NCBI RefSeq assembly: GCF_014640975.1
Contig: NZ_BMHO01000001.1
Span: 2,428,166-2,492,165, forward strand
DNA: 64,000 bases
Origin: Microbacterium faecale
GTDB lineage: Bacteria; Actinomycetota; Actinomycetes; Actinomycetales; Microbacteriaceae
Direction: 5' to 3'
Below, in pieces: positions 20,094 through 29,419 of the stretch (within the stretch, counting starts at the first letter, position 1; each line of letters starts with the position of its first letter). The translations under genes were made by a program, and so were the position numbers. The notes beneath the pieces are model-generated. The model was given only the letters and a program-made list of their open reading frames with translations. It made no database searches and was not told the DNA's origin.

Positions 20094-20795
20094 TCAGCGC
20101 TGGCCGTAGACGGTTTGGTAGCGACGGTAGAGAGAATCGATCTTCTCCTGGGGAATCGGGATCGGCTCTCCGAGCTGCCGCGTGACGTGCACCGTCTTGG
20201 CGACCTCTTCGAGGAGCACGGCGGTCTTCACCGCGGCGCGACCGGTCGCTCCGATGGTGAACGGGCCGTGGTTCTGCATGAGGACGGCCGTCGATCGGTG
20301 ATCGCGAAGCGTCTCGACGATGCCCTGTCCGATGGAGTCGTCGCCGATCACGGCGAACGGGCCGACAGGGATCGGTCCGCCGAATTCGTCGCCCATCATC
20401 GTGAGCACGCACGGGATCTCCTCGCCGCGCGCGGCCCACGCCGTCGCGTAGGTCGAGTGCGTGTGCACGACGCCGTGTACGTCGGGCATGTGCCGATACA
20501 CGTAGGCGTGCGCGGCGGTGTCAGAGGACGGGCTGCGGCCGCCCTCGATGAGTTCGCCGTTCAGATCGCAGACGACCATCGCGTCGGGATCGAGATCGTC
20601 GTAGCTCACGCCAGATGGCTTGATGACGAGCACGTCGGGGTGCTCGCCCTCACCGGAGACGCGCTCGGAGACGTTTCCGGCGGTCCAAGCGACGAGGCCC
20701 CAGCGCGGGAGCTCGGCGTGCAGCTCGGCAACGCGCCGCTTGGCGGCGTCGACGGCATCGCGCATCGCGTCGGGGATCTGACCGATTTCGGGCAT
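20094..20795 (-). CDS. araD: L-ribulose-5-phosphate 4-epimerase
   Basis: Class II aldolase-fold epimerase converting L-ribulose-5-phosphate to D-xylulose-5-phosphate, 233 aa. Zinc ligands are in [13 protein letters not shown] and the later histidine of [20 protein letters not shown] and IKPSGVSYD bind phosphate. The ATG has GAAGGAG upstream; the GTG 18 nt earlier is rejected. It lies 14 nt after araB and upstream of araA. Confidence 0.96.
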   Translation of the reverse strand: MPEIGQIPDAMRDAVDAAKRRVAELHAELPRWGLVAWTAGNVSERVSGEGEHPDVLVIKPSGVSYDDLDPDAMVVCDLNGELIEGGRSPSSDTAAHAYVYRHMPDVHGVVHTHSTYATAWAARGEEIPCVLTMMGDEFGGPIPVGPFAVIGDDSIGQGIVETLRDHRSTAVLMQNHGPFTIGATGRAAVKTAVLLEEVAKTVHVTRQLGEPIPIPQEKIDSLYRRYQTVYGQR

Positions 20796-20809
20796 TCGTG
20801 CTCCTTCGT

Positions 20810-22423
20810 TCACGGCATCGTCTCGACCGCGGCACGCTCAATGGCGAGGCCGGCGGTCCAGCGGTCGAGGAAGTCGGCGTGGTCGGCGACCGCTTGGGGC
20901 TGAGGTGTCACGACTGAGGTCTGCTCGTCGGCGAAGATCGCCGTTTCGAGCCATCCGCTGAGGGTCGCGTCGACATCGCGCGTGCGTGCGTGGGCGTAGG
21001 CGGCCAGGAGGGCCATTCCCCACGCGCCGCCCTCGCTCGCGGTGGCCGAGACCGCGACGGGTGCACCGACCGCCTCGGCGAGCAGCTGCTGCGCGACGCC
21101 GGCCGTCCGGAAGACGCCGCCGTGGGCGCGCATGGCGTCGATCTCGACGCCCTCGTCGGCGAGCGTGCGCATGCCGAGGCTGAGCGTCGCGAAGGATCCG
21201 CGCAGCTGCGCGCGCATGAAGCCGGCGAGCGTGAGCGAGGAGGACGGCGTACGCGCGACGAGCGGGCGCCCCTCGTCGAGTCGGGCGATCGGCTCGCCCG
21301 ACAGGTGGTTGTAGGCGAGGATGCCGTCGTCGGATCCGCCCGCGAGCGCCCCGGAGAACAGTGCGCTGAACACCTCGTCCGCGGACGCATTGTGCCCGAG
21401 CGCGCGGGCGAACTCGCCGAACACGCCGGCCCACTCGCCGATCTCGCTCGCGCCGTTGTTGCAGTGCACCATGGCGACCGCGTGCCCCGCAGGCGTCGTG
21501 ACGAGGTCGATCTCCTCGTGCCGTGAGCTGAGAGGGCGCTCCAGCACGATCATGCTGAAGATGCTCGTTCCGGCGCTGACGTTGCCCGTGCGCGGCGTCA
21601 CGGCGTTGGTCGCAACCATGCCGGTTCCGGCATCACCCTCGGGCGGGGCCGCGACGGCGCCGGATGCGAGCGTGCCGCTCGGATCGAGGAGCCGTGCACC
21701 CTCGTCGGTCAGGCGCCCCGCGTGCTCCCCCGCCGTGCGGACCGTCGGCAGCAACTCGGCGAGCTGAAGGTGGGTGGCGCCCGCCCGGTGGATGAGCTCG
21801 TCGGCGGTGCGGAGCATGTCGCGGTCGTAGTCACCCGTGGCCGAATCGATTGGGAACATTCCCGATGCGTCACCGACGCCGAGCACGCGCTCCCCCGTGA
21901 GCAGCTCGTGGACGTAGCCCGACAGCGTCGTGACGCGGGCGAGACGCGCGACGTGCTCCTCGCCGTCGAGGACGGCCTGGTGCACATGCGCGACCGTCCA
22001 GCGCAGCGGGATGTTGATGTCCAACGCGTCCGAGAGCTCGGCCGCGGCGGCCGCGGTGTTGACGTTCCGCCACGTGCGGAACGGGACGAGCAGATCGCCG
22101 TCAGCGTCGAACGCGAGGTAGCCATGCATCATCGCCGAAACGCCCACGGCCCCGACATCCGCGAGTCGCTCGCCGAAGCGTTCCTCGACCTCGGCAGCGA
22201 GTTCCGTGTACGCCGCGACGAGCCCGTCGTGCACGGCCTCGAGGGGGTAGGTCCACAGATCGTCGGCGAGCGTGTTCTCCCACGCGTGCCCACCGGTCGC
22301 AAGCGTCTCCCCGGCGAGCGTCGTCAGACAGGCCTTGATCCGGGTCGAGCCGAGCTCGATGCCGAGCGCTGTCTCGCCGCTGCGGATGGCGCGACGCGCG
22401 TCATCGGGTGGCATCTGCGTCAT
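20810..22423 (-). CDS. araB: Ribulokinase / FGGY carbohydrate kinase
   Basis: FGGY-family sugar kinase of about 537 aa. By operon context it phosphorylates L-ribulose. N-terminal phosphate motif: LGIELGSTRIKACL. The FGGY signatures are around NVSAGTSIFSMIVL and GGVFRTAGVAQQLLAEA. Two close starts exist; I chose the ATG giving MTQMPPDD because GGAG lies 6 nt before it, while MEPAMTQ (22435) is also possible. Sequence alone does not fully separate ribulokinase from xylulokinase; neighbouring araD and araA settle it. Confidence 0.9.
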   Translation of the reverse strand: MTQMPPDDARRAIRSGETALGIELGSTRIKACLTTLAGETLATGGHAWENTLADDLWTYPLEAVHDGLVAAYTELAAEVEERFGERLADVGAVGVSAMMHGYLAFDADGDLLVPFRTWRNVNTAAAAAELSDALDINIPLRWTVAHVHQAVLDGEEHVARLARVTTLSGYVHELLTGERVLGVGDASGMFPIDSATGDYDRDMLRTADELIHRAGATHLQLAELLPTVRTAGEHAGRLTDEGARLLDPSGTLASGAVAAPPEGDAGTGMVATNAVTPRTGNVSAGTSIFSMIVLERPLSSRHEEIDLVTTPAGHAVAMVHCNNGASEIGEWAGVFGEFARALGHNASADEVFSALFSGALAGGSDDGILAYNHLSGEPIARLDEGRPLVARTPSSSLTLAGFMRAQLRGSFATLSLGMRTLADEGVEIDAMRAHGGVFRTAGVAQQLLAEAVGAPVAVSATASEGGAWGMALLAAYAHARTRDVDATLSGWLETAIFADEQTSVVTPQPQAVADHADFLDRWTAGLAIERAAVETMP

Positions 22424-22456
22424 TGCGGGCTCCATTTCTGGTCGATTTCCTCTTCA

Positions 22457-22470
22457 TGTTAGCGCTCACA
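22457..22470. promoter_or_regulatory. LacI-type operator upstream of araB
   Basis: TGTTAGCGCTCACA, a 14-bp near-palindrome with one mismatch and a central GC, lies 22-34 nt upstream of the candidate araB starts. It fits the LacI/GalR operator class and is unlike the site before abfA. The regulator at 22546-23556 next to it is the likely ligand. Confidence 0.65.
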
Positions 22471-22545
22471 CGCCTCGCCTTCGGGCTCGACGGCGGTTCT
22501 CGCGCGCCCCCGCACTGATCGGTGCGCCGCGGCGCGAACGTCCGC

Positions 22546-23556
22546 TCACGACCGCGCCAGTGTCGCGCTCTCGCGCACGACGACCTCGGGCACAATCTGC
22601 GCGGGCGCGTGTCGCCCCAGCAGGGTGTCGATCGCCACACCGCCCAGGTCCGCGAACGGCTGGTGCACGGTCGTCAACGCGGGGACGAGAAACGCGCTGC
22701 CGTCGATGTCGTCGAACCCGACAATCGACACGTCATGCGGCACGCGAATCCGTCGCTCGCCGAGCGCGCGGATCGCACCGAGCGCGAGATAGTCGTTGCC
22801 CGCGACGACGGCGGTGACGCGACCCGCCGTGACCTCGTCCACGAGCCGCAGGCCGGCCTCGAATCCGCACCGCGCATCCCAGCCGTCAGCGCGCACGGTC
22901 ATCGTCTGCGCGCCCGACGTGGCCGCCTGCTCCGCGAATCCTCGTGCACGCTCCGTGGCGTCGAACCATCCCGGCGGTCCGGCGATGTGCGCCAGCTTTG
23001 TGTGTCCGAGATCGAGGAGGTGTCGCGTCGCACGCGAGGCGCCGGCGTGCTGGTCGACCGAGACGTAGGCGACCGCGGAGTCCGTCGGTGCGTTGCGGCG
23101 CGCGGCGACGGCGACGATGGGGATCCGCGTCGACAGGCGGTCGAGTTCACGCGCGACGTCGGCGATGGGAGCCACGACGACGATGCCGTCGACGCCCTGG
23201 CTCATCAGCTGGTCGATCGCGGAGGCGACGTCGCGCGGAGCCCACGAGGTGAGGGTCGCGATCGAGACGAACAGGTCGGCCTGCCGCGCCGCGAGCTCGA
23301 TTGCGAGGACCGTTGACGCCGGCCCGAAGTGGGTAGTGTTCGTCGCGACGATGCCGATCGTCGCGCTCCGGCTGGTGACGAGGGTGCGCGCGGCCTGATT
23401 ACGGCGATAGCCCAGCTGGTCGATCGCGCTCGCGACCCGGTCGCGCGTCTCTGGCCGCACGTGCGCGTTGCCGTTCAGTACGCGCGACACGGTCTGATGG
23501 GAGACGCCCGCGAGCGCGGCGACGTCAGCCATCGACGGCGGTCTCGAGTTCGTCAC
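22546..23556 (-). CDS. LacI family regulator of the araBDA genes
   Basis: A 336-aa LacI/GalR repressor. The HTH is SMADVAALAGVSHQTVSRVLNGNAHV, the hinge RRNQAARTLVT, and the sensor domain includes VGFDDIDGSAFLVPALTTVHQP. I chose the GTG start because TACGCT lies 7 nt before it (leaderless pattern); an ATG at 23583 is the alternative. It lies directly upstream of araB on the same strand, with the operator at 22457-22470 between, so it is the natural candidate for arabinose-responsive control of araBDA. Confidence 0.9.
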   Translation of the reverse strand: MTNSRPPSMADVAALAGVSHQTVSRVLNGNAHVRPETRDRVASAIDQLGYRRNQAARTLVTSRSATIGIVATNTTHFGPASTVLAIELAARQADLFVSIATLTSWAPRDVASAIDQLMSQGVDGIVVVAPIADVARELDRLSTRIPIVAVAARRNAPTDSAVAYVSVDQHAGASRATRHLLDLGHTKLAHIAGPPGWFDATERARGFAEQAATSGAQTMTVRADGWDARCGFEAGLRLVDEVTAGRVTAVVAGNDYLALGAIRALGERRIRVPHDVSIVGFDDIDGSAFLVPALTTVHQPFADLGGVAIDTLLGRHAPAQIVPEVVVRESATLARS

Positions 23557-23612
23557 GGTGCTCAGCGTATCCTCGTCCAGCATCTCCTCAGACACGCGAG
23601 GGGCCACACCGA

Positions 23613-23642
23613 TTGGCGCGATGGCCCCACAGTCGGTAATGT
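23613..23642 (+). promoter_or_regulatory. tRNA-Lys promoter
   Basis: TTGGCG and TAATGT are separated by 18 nt and lie about 30 nt before the tRNA. The stretch TCGGTAATGTTGTTCC matches the promoter region of the DUF4190 gene. Confidence 0.6.
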
Positions 23643-23673
23643 TGTTCCTCGGTTCGCGCGAGAGTGTGAACAT

Positions 23674-23749
23674 GCGCCTTTAGCTCAGTCGGTAGAGCAA
23701 CTGACTCTTAATCAGTGGGTCCAGGGTTCGAGCCCCTGAGGGCGCACCA
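23674..23749 (+). tRNA. tRNA-Lys (anticodon CTT)
   Basis: A full cloverleaf: acceptor GCGCCTT pairs with AGGGCGC, the D-arm is GCTC/GAGC, the anticodon loop in CTGACTCTTAATCAG gives CTT, and the T-arm is CAGGGTTCGAGCCCCTG. The 3' CCA (23747-23749) is encoded. No integrase or attachment-site duplication is visible beside it. Confidence 0.97.
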
Positions 23750-23812
23750 CCTTCTTTCTCCTCACCTCATCCGGTGGGTTCTGCGCTGAGGCGCCCTCGA
23801 TAGGATGACGTG

Positions 23813-24604
23813 ATGACGAGCGCCGATGTCCCTCTCGCGGATGACCTCACCCTCGCCCTGCACCTCGCCGACGCGGCGGACGCCGAGACGATGGCGCGCT
23901 TCGACACGGCGGATCTGTCGGTCTCGGTGAAGGCCGACCGGTCGCACGTCACCGAAGCTGACCTCGCCGCGGAACGCGCGATCCGCTCCCTCATCGAGGC
24001 GTCGCGACCCGACGATGCCATCTTCGGCGAAGAGTACGGCGCCACCTCGAACTCGTCACGACGCTGGATCATCGATCCGATCGACGGAACGGCGAACTTC
24101 CTGCGCGGAGTTCCCGCCTGGGGCACGATGATCGCGCTCGAGATCGATGGCGTGATCCGCGTCGGTGCCGTCAGCATGCCCGCCCTCTCTCGCCGCTGGT
24201 GGGCTGCGGAGGAGCTCGGCGCGTGGACGAACGGCGACAAGGGCGCTCGACGCATCGCCGTCTCCGACGTCGACCGCCTCGAGGACGCGTCGCTCAGTTT
24301 CCAGTCGATCGCGCAGTGGCGCGATGCCGGGCACCTCGACGCCCTGCTCGCGCTGCAGGAGCGCGTCTGGCGCGACCGTGCCTATGGCGACGTCTGGTCA
24401 TACATGCTCCTCGCCGAAGGGCGAGTCGACATCGTGGCGGAGTTCGACGTCAAGGAGTACGACGTCGCGGCCGCCGCCGCGATCGTGCGCGAGGCCGGAG
24501 GCCGTTTCACGTCGCGCGAGGGATCCGACCGCCTCGACACGCTCTCGGCGGTCGCGACGAACGGCCGTCTGCACGACGACGTGCTCGGAGCGTTCGCGAC
24601 GTGA
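23813..24604 (+). CDS. hisN: Histidinol-phosphatase (inositol monophosphatase fold)
   Basis: A 263-aa Mg2+-dependent phosphatase of the inositol-monophosphatase superfamily. Motifs are IFGEEYG, the metal-binding WIIDPIDGTANFLRGVPAWGTMIAL, and the C-terminal VKEYDVAAAAAIVREAGG. The FLRGVPAWG segment is typical of actinobacterial HisN, the penultimate step of histidine synthesis, rather than of a generic inositol phosphatase. TAGGAT lies 6 nt before this ATG, so I prefer it to the GTG one codon earlier. It overlaps the next gene by four bases. Confidence 0.88.
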   Translation: MTSADVPLADDLTLALHLADAADAETMARFDTADLSVSVKADRSHVTEADLAAERAIRSLIEASRPDDAIFGEEYGATSNSSRRWIIDPIDGTANFLRGVPAWGTMIALEIDGVIRVGAVSMPALSRRWWAAEELGAWTNGDKGARRIAVSDVDRLEDASLSFQSIAQWRDAGHLDALLALQERVWRDRAYGDVWSYMLLAEGRVDIVAEFDVKEYDVAAAAAIVREAGGRFTSREGSDRLDTLSAVATNGRLHDDVLGAFAT

Positions 24605-25125
24605 GAGCCAGGCGCGCGCTTCTCGGAATCGGCGCCGCCGTCGCCGTGACGTTCACGCTGACCGCGTGCACCGGATCCGCCGCCCCGAACGACGGCGCGG
24701 CACCCTCGGAGCCCGCGTCAGCGTCGGGACCGATGACGTGCGAGACGATCCTGCGGCCGTCGTTCGCCGAGCAGCTCGCCGAGCTCGGTTGGAGCGCGCA
24801 GCAGAGCCCCTTCCGGATCGGTGAGCACGAGCTCGCGGAGGGGATCCAGTGCGTGTGGGGCGATGCCGAGCACGCCACAGACGTCGCGCAGATGTACGGC
24901 TGGGCACCGGTATCTCCCGAGCAGACTGCGGAGCTGCAGCAGTACCTCGAAGACAACGGCTGGCTTCGCGAGGAGGACGGCGACGTCGTCTACCTGACGG
25001 AGGATCCGGACGTCGTCGGGTACCTCGAAGAGGGCGAGTACGGCATGACGTACCAGTTCGCCTCTGGCTGGGTCGCCCTCGCCGACACAAAGGAATCTCT
25101 CGACCTGATCACATGGCGCGGCTGA
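24601..25125 (+). CDS. Lipoprotein of unknown function
   Basis: A 174-aa exported protein. The N-terminus RARRALLGIGAAVAVTFTLTAC is a lipoprotein signal peptide with lipobox LTAC. An Ala/Ser/Pro-rich linker and an acidic globular domain with two conserved-looking Cys (MTCETIL, IQCVWGD) follow. The GTG start overlaps the hisN stop (GTGA), so translation is coupled. No family is recognised. Confidence 0.8.
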   Translation: MRARRALLGIGAAVAVTFTLTACTGSAAPNDGAAPSEPASASGPMTCETILRPSFAEQLAELGWSAQQSPFRIGEHELAEGIQCVWGDAEHATDVAQMYGWAPVSPEQTAELQQYLEDNGWLREEDGDVVYLTEDPDVVGYLEEGEYGMTYQFASGWVALADTKESLDLITWRG

Positions 25126-25154
25126 GGCACATCGCCACAGCGTGAACTCACACC

Positions 25155-25524
25155 TGGTGGAGCTGGGGGGAATCGAACCCCCGTCCAGCGCTGGTTCACT
25201 GGGGTTTCTCCGGGCGCAGTCTGTGGAGGCGTTCTCATCGGCTCCGATCTTTAGCACAGACACATAGATCGACGAGCCCAGTCGAGGAAAAGTCCCACGA
25301 CGCGTCTCGACGCCACGTCGCAGCAAGATCCCTAGATGACGCCAGGGTCCGTGTCGGGATCACCCACGGTCTGACGGACTATCTGGCTCGCTTATGCAGC
25401 GAGGGAGAAGTCAGTGCGCTTAGAGTTGGCACTTATCAATTTGCAGGGGGCGTTAACGAGATAACCCTGCATCCTCGGCCCGCTTCTCGCAGATCAGCAG
25501 ACGCTGTCGAAACCGATCAGCCCC
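25155..25524 (-). ncRNA. ssrA: Transfer-messenger RNA (tmRNA)
   Basis: Rescues stalled ribosomes. On the minus strand the 5' GGGGCTGATCGG pairs with the 3' CAGCTCC-A-CCA acceptor. The T-arm GGGGTTCGATTCCCCC is near the 3' end. The resume frame reads ANSKRTDFSLAA followed by TAA, a typical actinobacterial degradation tag. About 370 nt including the encoded CCA. Confidence 0.97.
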
Positions 25525-25614
25525 GTGATCCTTCATCTGAAGGGGTAGTGAGTTCACGCTGTGGAGTTGCCATCGTGCTTTCGCACGAACGAATCGGGAA
25601 GTATCCCGAGCAGC

Positions 25615-27105
25615 TCAGTCTACCGCATGAGCGTGGTCCTCGGGCAATCCGACGGCGTCCTCCTGGCCCGGTTCGATCACGACGAACTGCCCCATCATGC
25701 CTTCGTCTTCGTGCAGCAGCATGTGGCAGTGGTACATGTACGGCATCTCTGGGTCCGCATAGTCTTCGAAACGCATGAGGAGCCGATATCGGCGGTTCGG
25801 TTCGAGGTAGATCGTGTCCTTCCGTCCGGCGAGTTCCGGCGGCGGATCCTCCTCGTCGATCGTGAGCACGCGGAACTGCACGTCGTGGATATGGAAGCTG
25901 TGCGGGATCGCTTGAGTGCTGCGCACCTCCCAGATCTCCGTGTCACCGACGCGCACGACCTCGTCGGTGCGCGACATGTCCATACGCTCGCCGTTGATCT
26001 GTCGTGTGTTCAGCACGAACTCGCGGGTGTTCACGGCGTCGGCTTCCGCAACAGCATCGTGGTCGGCGTGCACGGATCGCGGCCACGACGGATCCGGTGT
26101 CGGCGCGAGCTCGTCTGCGGCGCGGAACTCGAGGACATCGAAATCGTCGTTGCCGCCAGCGGTCGCCGGAATCAGGATCCCGCCGAGGTCAACAGATTCC
26201 GAGCGCAGGCGCACGGTCTCCCCCGGTTCGAATGGCACCACGATCTCTGCGCGCTCGCCGGGCGCCAGACGGATTCGTTCGAGGTCGACCGGAGCGTCGA
26301 TCAGCCCGCCGCCGGTGGCGACAAGGGTCATCTCGCGGTCCGGGAACGCGAAGGCGTAGGTGCGGGCGGTCGAGCCATTGAGAAGGCGAAGCCGCACGCG
26401 GTCCGTGGTCACCTGCTGGTACGCGCCGACCGTACCGTTGACCATGATCGTGTCACCGAGAGTTCCCGGTTCGGAACCGTCCGCACTCAGTTCGAACTGG
26501 TCGTCGTCATCGAACTGCCTGTCCTGCACGATGAGGGGAAGATCGTCGACGCCGTAGTCGGCGGGCAGATCGGCCGCCGCGCTCGCGTCGTCGTCGAGAA
26601 GGAACATTCCGGCCAGGCCGCGATAGACATGTTCCTCTGTGGCGCCGTGAGGATGCGGGTGGTACCAGAGGCTCGCGGCCGGTTGGTCGACGGTCCACGT
26701 CGGACGCCACGTCTGCCCGGGCTCGATCTCCTGATGCGGCCCGCCATCCATTTCGGCGGGCAGGTGCATGCCATGCCAGTGCACGCTCGTATTCTCGTCC
26801 AGCGTGTTGTCGATCTCGAACGCGACCGTCTCGCCACGCTTCGCCCTCAGCGTGGGGCCGAGGAAATCGTCGTCGAAACCCCACGTCCCGGTAGCCGTGT
26901 CGCGTCCAGGGAACGCCGTCTCGCCCGCGCGTGCCGTGAGTTCGAACGTGCGCACGCCGTTCTCCAGCGTCGAGGGTGCCAGCTCGGGGATCCGCAGCTC
27001 CTGCTCGAATGCTACGGTGCGTACTGCGCTCGTCGACATGCCGCACGCGGCGAGCGACGAGGCGACGACGAGCGCAACGCTCCCGGCGGCGAGCGCGCGC
27101 CTCAT
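25615..27105 (-). CDS. Multicopper oxidase lipoprotein (CueO/laccase-like)
   Basis: A 496-aa exported multicopper oxidase with a lipoprotein signal (ALVVASSLAAC). All four copper-ligand clusters are present: HWHGMH, WYHPHPHG, HSFHIHDVQF and the C-terminal YHCHMLLHEDEGMMGQF, which holds the T1 copper Cys and an axial Met. Three cupredoxin domains fit the length. It probably oxidises Cu(I) or phenolic/metal substrates outside the membrane. The ATG overlaps the stop of the upstream membrane-protein gene (ATGA), so the two form an operon. Confidence 0.93.
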   Translation of the reverse strand: MRRALAAGSVALVVASSLAACGMSTSAVRTVAFEQELRIPELAPSTLENGVRTFELTARAGETAFPGRDTATGTWGFDDDFLGPTLRAKRGETVAFEIDNTLDENTSVHWHGMHLPAEMDGGPHQEIEPGQTWRPTWTVDQPAASLWYHPHPHGATEEHVYRGLAGMFLLDDDASAAADLPADYGVDDLPLIVQDRQFDDDDQFELSADGSEPGTLGDTIMVNGTVGAYQQVTTDRVRLRLLNGSTARTYAFAFPDREMTLVATGGGLIDAPVDLERIRLAPGERAEIVVPFEPGETVRLRSESVDLGGILIPATAGGNDDFDVLEFRAADELAPTPDPSWPRSVHADHDAVAEADAVNTREFVLNTRQINGERMDMSRTDEVVRVGDTEIWEVRSTQAIPHSFHIHDVQFRVLTIDEEDPPPELAGRKDTIYLEPNRRYRLLMRFEDYADPEMPYMYHCHMLLHEDEGMMGQFVVIEPGQEDAVGLPEDHAHAVD

Positions 27106-27497
27106 CGGCTTGCCCCCGTCCGTCCGATCATCGCCTGAATCGCGAGTGCGACGAGTCCGGCCATCGCGCCCCAGAAGGCGTCGACGCCGAGCGACATGGC
27201 ATAGGCCCAGATCGGTCGCGTCGCGCCTCCGACGATCGCCGACACGATGAGGGTGATCACGCCGTGGCCGACCCCCGTGAGAGTGAGGACAGCGACGGGG
27301 TTCGGCACGCGCGCGAAACCGACCACGCCGATCCACACAGCGGCGATGATCACGATGAGAAGGATGGCGCGTGGCGCGCCGCCGGAGAACCCGAACAGGC
27401 TCGTCAGCGGCCACAGCAACGCAAGGGACGACAGGCCGACGATGAGAAGCCAGGGCAGGCCAGGAGTCGACGTGGGGGAGGTGTTCTCTGCGGTCAT
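27102..27497 (-). CDS. Membrane protein coupled to multicopper oxidase
   Basis: A 131-aa integral membrane protein with four predicted hydrophobic segments (LLIVGLSSLALLWPLTSLFGF, AILLIVIIAAVWIGVVGFA, GVGHGVITLIVSAIVGG, AFWGAMAGLVALAIQAMIG). I chose the ATG giving MTAENTS; a GTG 33 nt upstream is the alternative. It overlaps the oxidase by four bases. The function is unknown; linkage suggests a membrane partner in metal handling. Confidence 0.75.
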   Translation of the reverse strand: MTAENTSPTSTPGLPWLLIVGLSSLALLWPLTSLFGFSGGAPRAILLIVIIAAVWIGVVGFARVPNPVAVLTLTGVGHGVITLIVSAIVGGATRPIWAYAMSLGVDAFWGAMAGLVALAIQAMIGRTGASR

Positions 27498-27617
27498 ACG
27501 TCCATCGTCTGCTCGTCTGCCAGGCCGCACATCCCGCGACAGGCGTCATCTCCCGTCGCTTCTGCACGACGCCGATTGTCGCCTCGGAGCGACACCGGTC
27601 GGGACTACCCTGAACGC

Positions 27618-28742
27618 ATGCGTCCGGCCGTTGATCCCCGCGTCAGCGATGCCGCACTCGCGCTCGCCGTGGCGCTCATGCTCGCTGTCGTCATCGCGGC
27701 GCATCCGGCGGGCGCGGTCGCGCTCGGCGCGTATGCGTTTGCGGTCGCTTTCGGCGCGATCCTGCTCCTGCGGCGACGTCTCTCGCGCGTCGTGCTGGTC
27801 GCGACCGTACTCGGCATCTTCGCCTATTACACGCTCGACCTACCGCCAGTGGGAATGGTCCTGCCCGCGATCGGCGCCCTCTTCTCCGGCGCAGAACAAC
27901 GGCGCACCAGATGGACGATCGGATCCGCCTCGGTCCTCGTCGGCGTCGCGATCTTCTTCCGACTCTCTGAGAACGCAGCCGGCCAGCTCACCGGCTATTC
28001 GCTCGTGACCGAACTCGCGCTCGCGGCCGCAAGCATCGCGCTCGGATCCGCCGTGCGACTCGCGCGCGAGACGCGCGAACGGTCGGCGGAGGTCGCTCGC
28101 CTGACCGAGGCACAGGAACGACACGCGGCCGACGCGAGGATGCACGAGGAGCGTCTGCGCATCGCCCGAGACCTGCACGACACGATCGGTCACACGCTGT
28201 CGGTCGCCTCGTTGCACGCGGGTGTCGCCGCAGAAGCGACGGATGCCATTCAGCGAGCCGACGCGCTCGGGCGCGTACGGACGGCAGCGAGCGACGCGCT
28301 GCGCGAGCTGCGGAGGACCGTGCGGTTTCTGCGCTCGGACAATGCCGCGAGGACCAGTGCCACACCGGGCCTCACGCGCATAGACGAGGTCGTCGCGGCG
28401 GCCCGCGAGTCCGGACTCTCCGCCACGGTCGACGTGTCCGCGACCGGCATGCCGACCTCCGTCGACGCCGCCGCCTTCCGGATTGTGCAGGAGTCGCTCA
28501 CCAACGTGCTGCGGCACGCCGACGCCACGGTCGTGGACGTCGCGGTGCACGTCGTCGGCGCCGAGCTCGTCATCCGGGTCGCGGATGACGGACGGACAGC
28601 CGGGCCGGTTCGCGAGGGATCAGGGATCCGCGGCATGCGCGAGCGCGCCGGGCTCCTCGGCGGGACGCTCGACGCCGCCGCAACGCCCACCGGCTTCGTC
28701 GTCGAAGCGCGGATCCCTGTGCATGACAAGGAGGACGCATGA
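27618..28742 (+). CDS. Two-component sensor histidine kinase (NarL/HisKA_3 type)
   Basis: A 374-aa membrane sensor. Four or five hydrophobic segments (about residues 10-140) are followed by a dimerisation domain with the phospho-acceptor His in LRIARDLHDTIGHTLSVASLHAG. The C-terminal HATPase domain has N-box ESLTNVLRHA and VADDG and GSGIRGMRERAGLLGG. TACCCT lies 6 nt before the ATG (leaderless pattern). The stop overlaps the response-regulator start as ATGA. The signal is unknown; it is divergent from the multicopper oxidase unit. Confidence 0.93.
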   Translation: MRPAVDPRVSDAALALAVALMLAVVIAAHPAGAVALGAYAFAVAFGAILLLRRRLSRVVLVATVLGIFAYYTLDLPPVGMVLPAIGALFSGAEQRRTRWTIGSASVLVGVAIFFRLSENAAGQLTGYSLVTELALAAASIALGSAVRLARETRERSAEVARLTEAQERHAADARMHEERLRIARDLHDTIGHTLSVASLHAGVAAEATDAIQRADALGRVRTAASDALRELRRTVRFLRSDNAARTSATPGLTRIDEVVAAARESGLSATVDVSATGMPTSVDAAAFRIVQESLTNVLRHADATVVDVAVHVVGAELVIRVADDGRTAGPVREGSGIRGMRERAGLLGGTLDAAATPTGFVVEARIPVHDKEDA

Positions 28743-29419
28743 CCGGGTCGATGATTCGCGCCGTCATCGTCGACGACCAGGAGCTCGTCCGCACCGGGCT
28801 GCGGTCGCTCGCCGAACGTGACGGCGATATCGTCGTGATCGGCGAGGCATCCGACGGACGTTCCGGGCTCGCCCGCGTGCGTGAACTGCGGCCCGACGTC
28901 GTCCTCATGGACATCCGGATGCCCGTCGTCGACGGCATCGAGGCCACACGGCAGATCGCCCGCGACGCGAGCCTCAACGGGATCCGCGTGCTCATGCTCA
29001 CGACCTTCGACGAGGACGAGAACGTGCACGCCGCGATCCGCGCCGGCGCGGCCGGGTACCTCCTGAAGGACGTCTCGCCCGGCGACCTCCGCGCCGCGAT
29101 CCGGACCGTGGCGGGAGGAGACGCGCTACTCTCCCCCGCGGTCACCGCGGCCGTCATGCGCGCGGCGGTGACCGGCACAATGGTCGATACCGCGCCGCTG
29201 GCGGCGCTCACGACGCGCGAGCGCGAGATCCTCGAGCTCGTCGGATCCGGACTCACGAACGACGAGATCGCCACGCGACTCTTCCTCAGCCCCGCGACCG
29301 CCCGCACGTACGTCAGTCGGCTGCTCACCAAACTCGACGCGCGCGATCGCGCCGCGCTGGTCGTGCTCGCCTACGAGACGGGACTCGTCCGTCCCGGTAC
29401 CGACAGCTCGATCCAATAG
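28739..29419 (+). CDS. NarL/LuxR-type response regulator
   Basis: A 226-aa response regulator paired with the kinase. The receiver domain has phospho-Asp in VVLMDIRMPVVDG, with acidic residues in VDDQE and the conserved Lys in YLLKDVSPGDL. The C-terminal LuxR HTH is LTTREREILELVGSGLTNDEIATRLFLS. Its 3' end overlaps the convergent acetyltransferase gene by 49 nt. Confidence 0.94.
   Translation: MTGSMIRAVIVDDQELVRTGLRSLAERDGDIVVIGEASDGRSGLARVRELRPDVVLMDIRMPVVDGIEATRQIARDASLNGIRVLMLTTFDEDENVHAAIRAGAAGYLLKDVSPGDLRAAIRTVAGGDALLSPAVTAAVMRAAVTGTMVDTAPLAALTTREREILELVGSGLTNDEIATRLFLSPATARTYVSRLLTKLDARDRAALVVLAYETGLVRPGTDSSIQ

Noticed and set aside
16622-20109. Long plus-strand ORFs opposite abfA and araA
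   Set aside because: Shadows of well-supported enzymes; composition is Arg/Asp/Val-rich and repetitive.
23750-23812. Integration site at the tRNA-Lys gene
   Set aside because: No integrase and no duplicated 3' tRNA end is seen in the window.
25830-25855. GAGTTCCGGCGG inside the multicopper oxidase as a repeat copy
   Set aside because: Lies within conserved coding sequence and matches only the core by chance.
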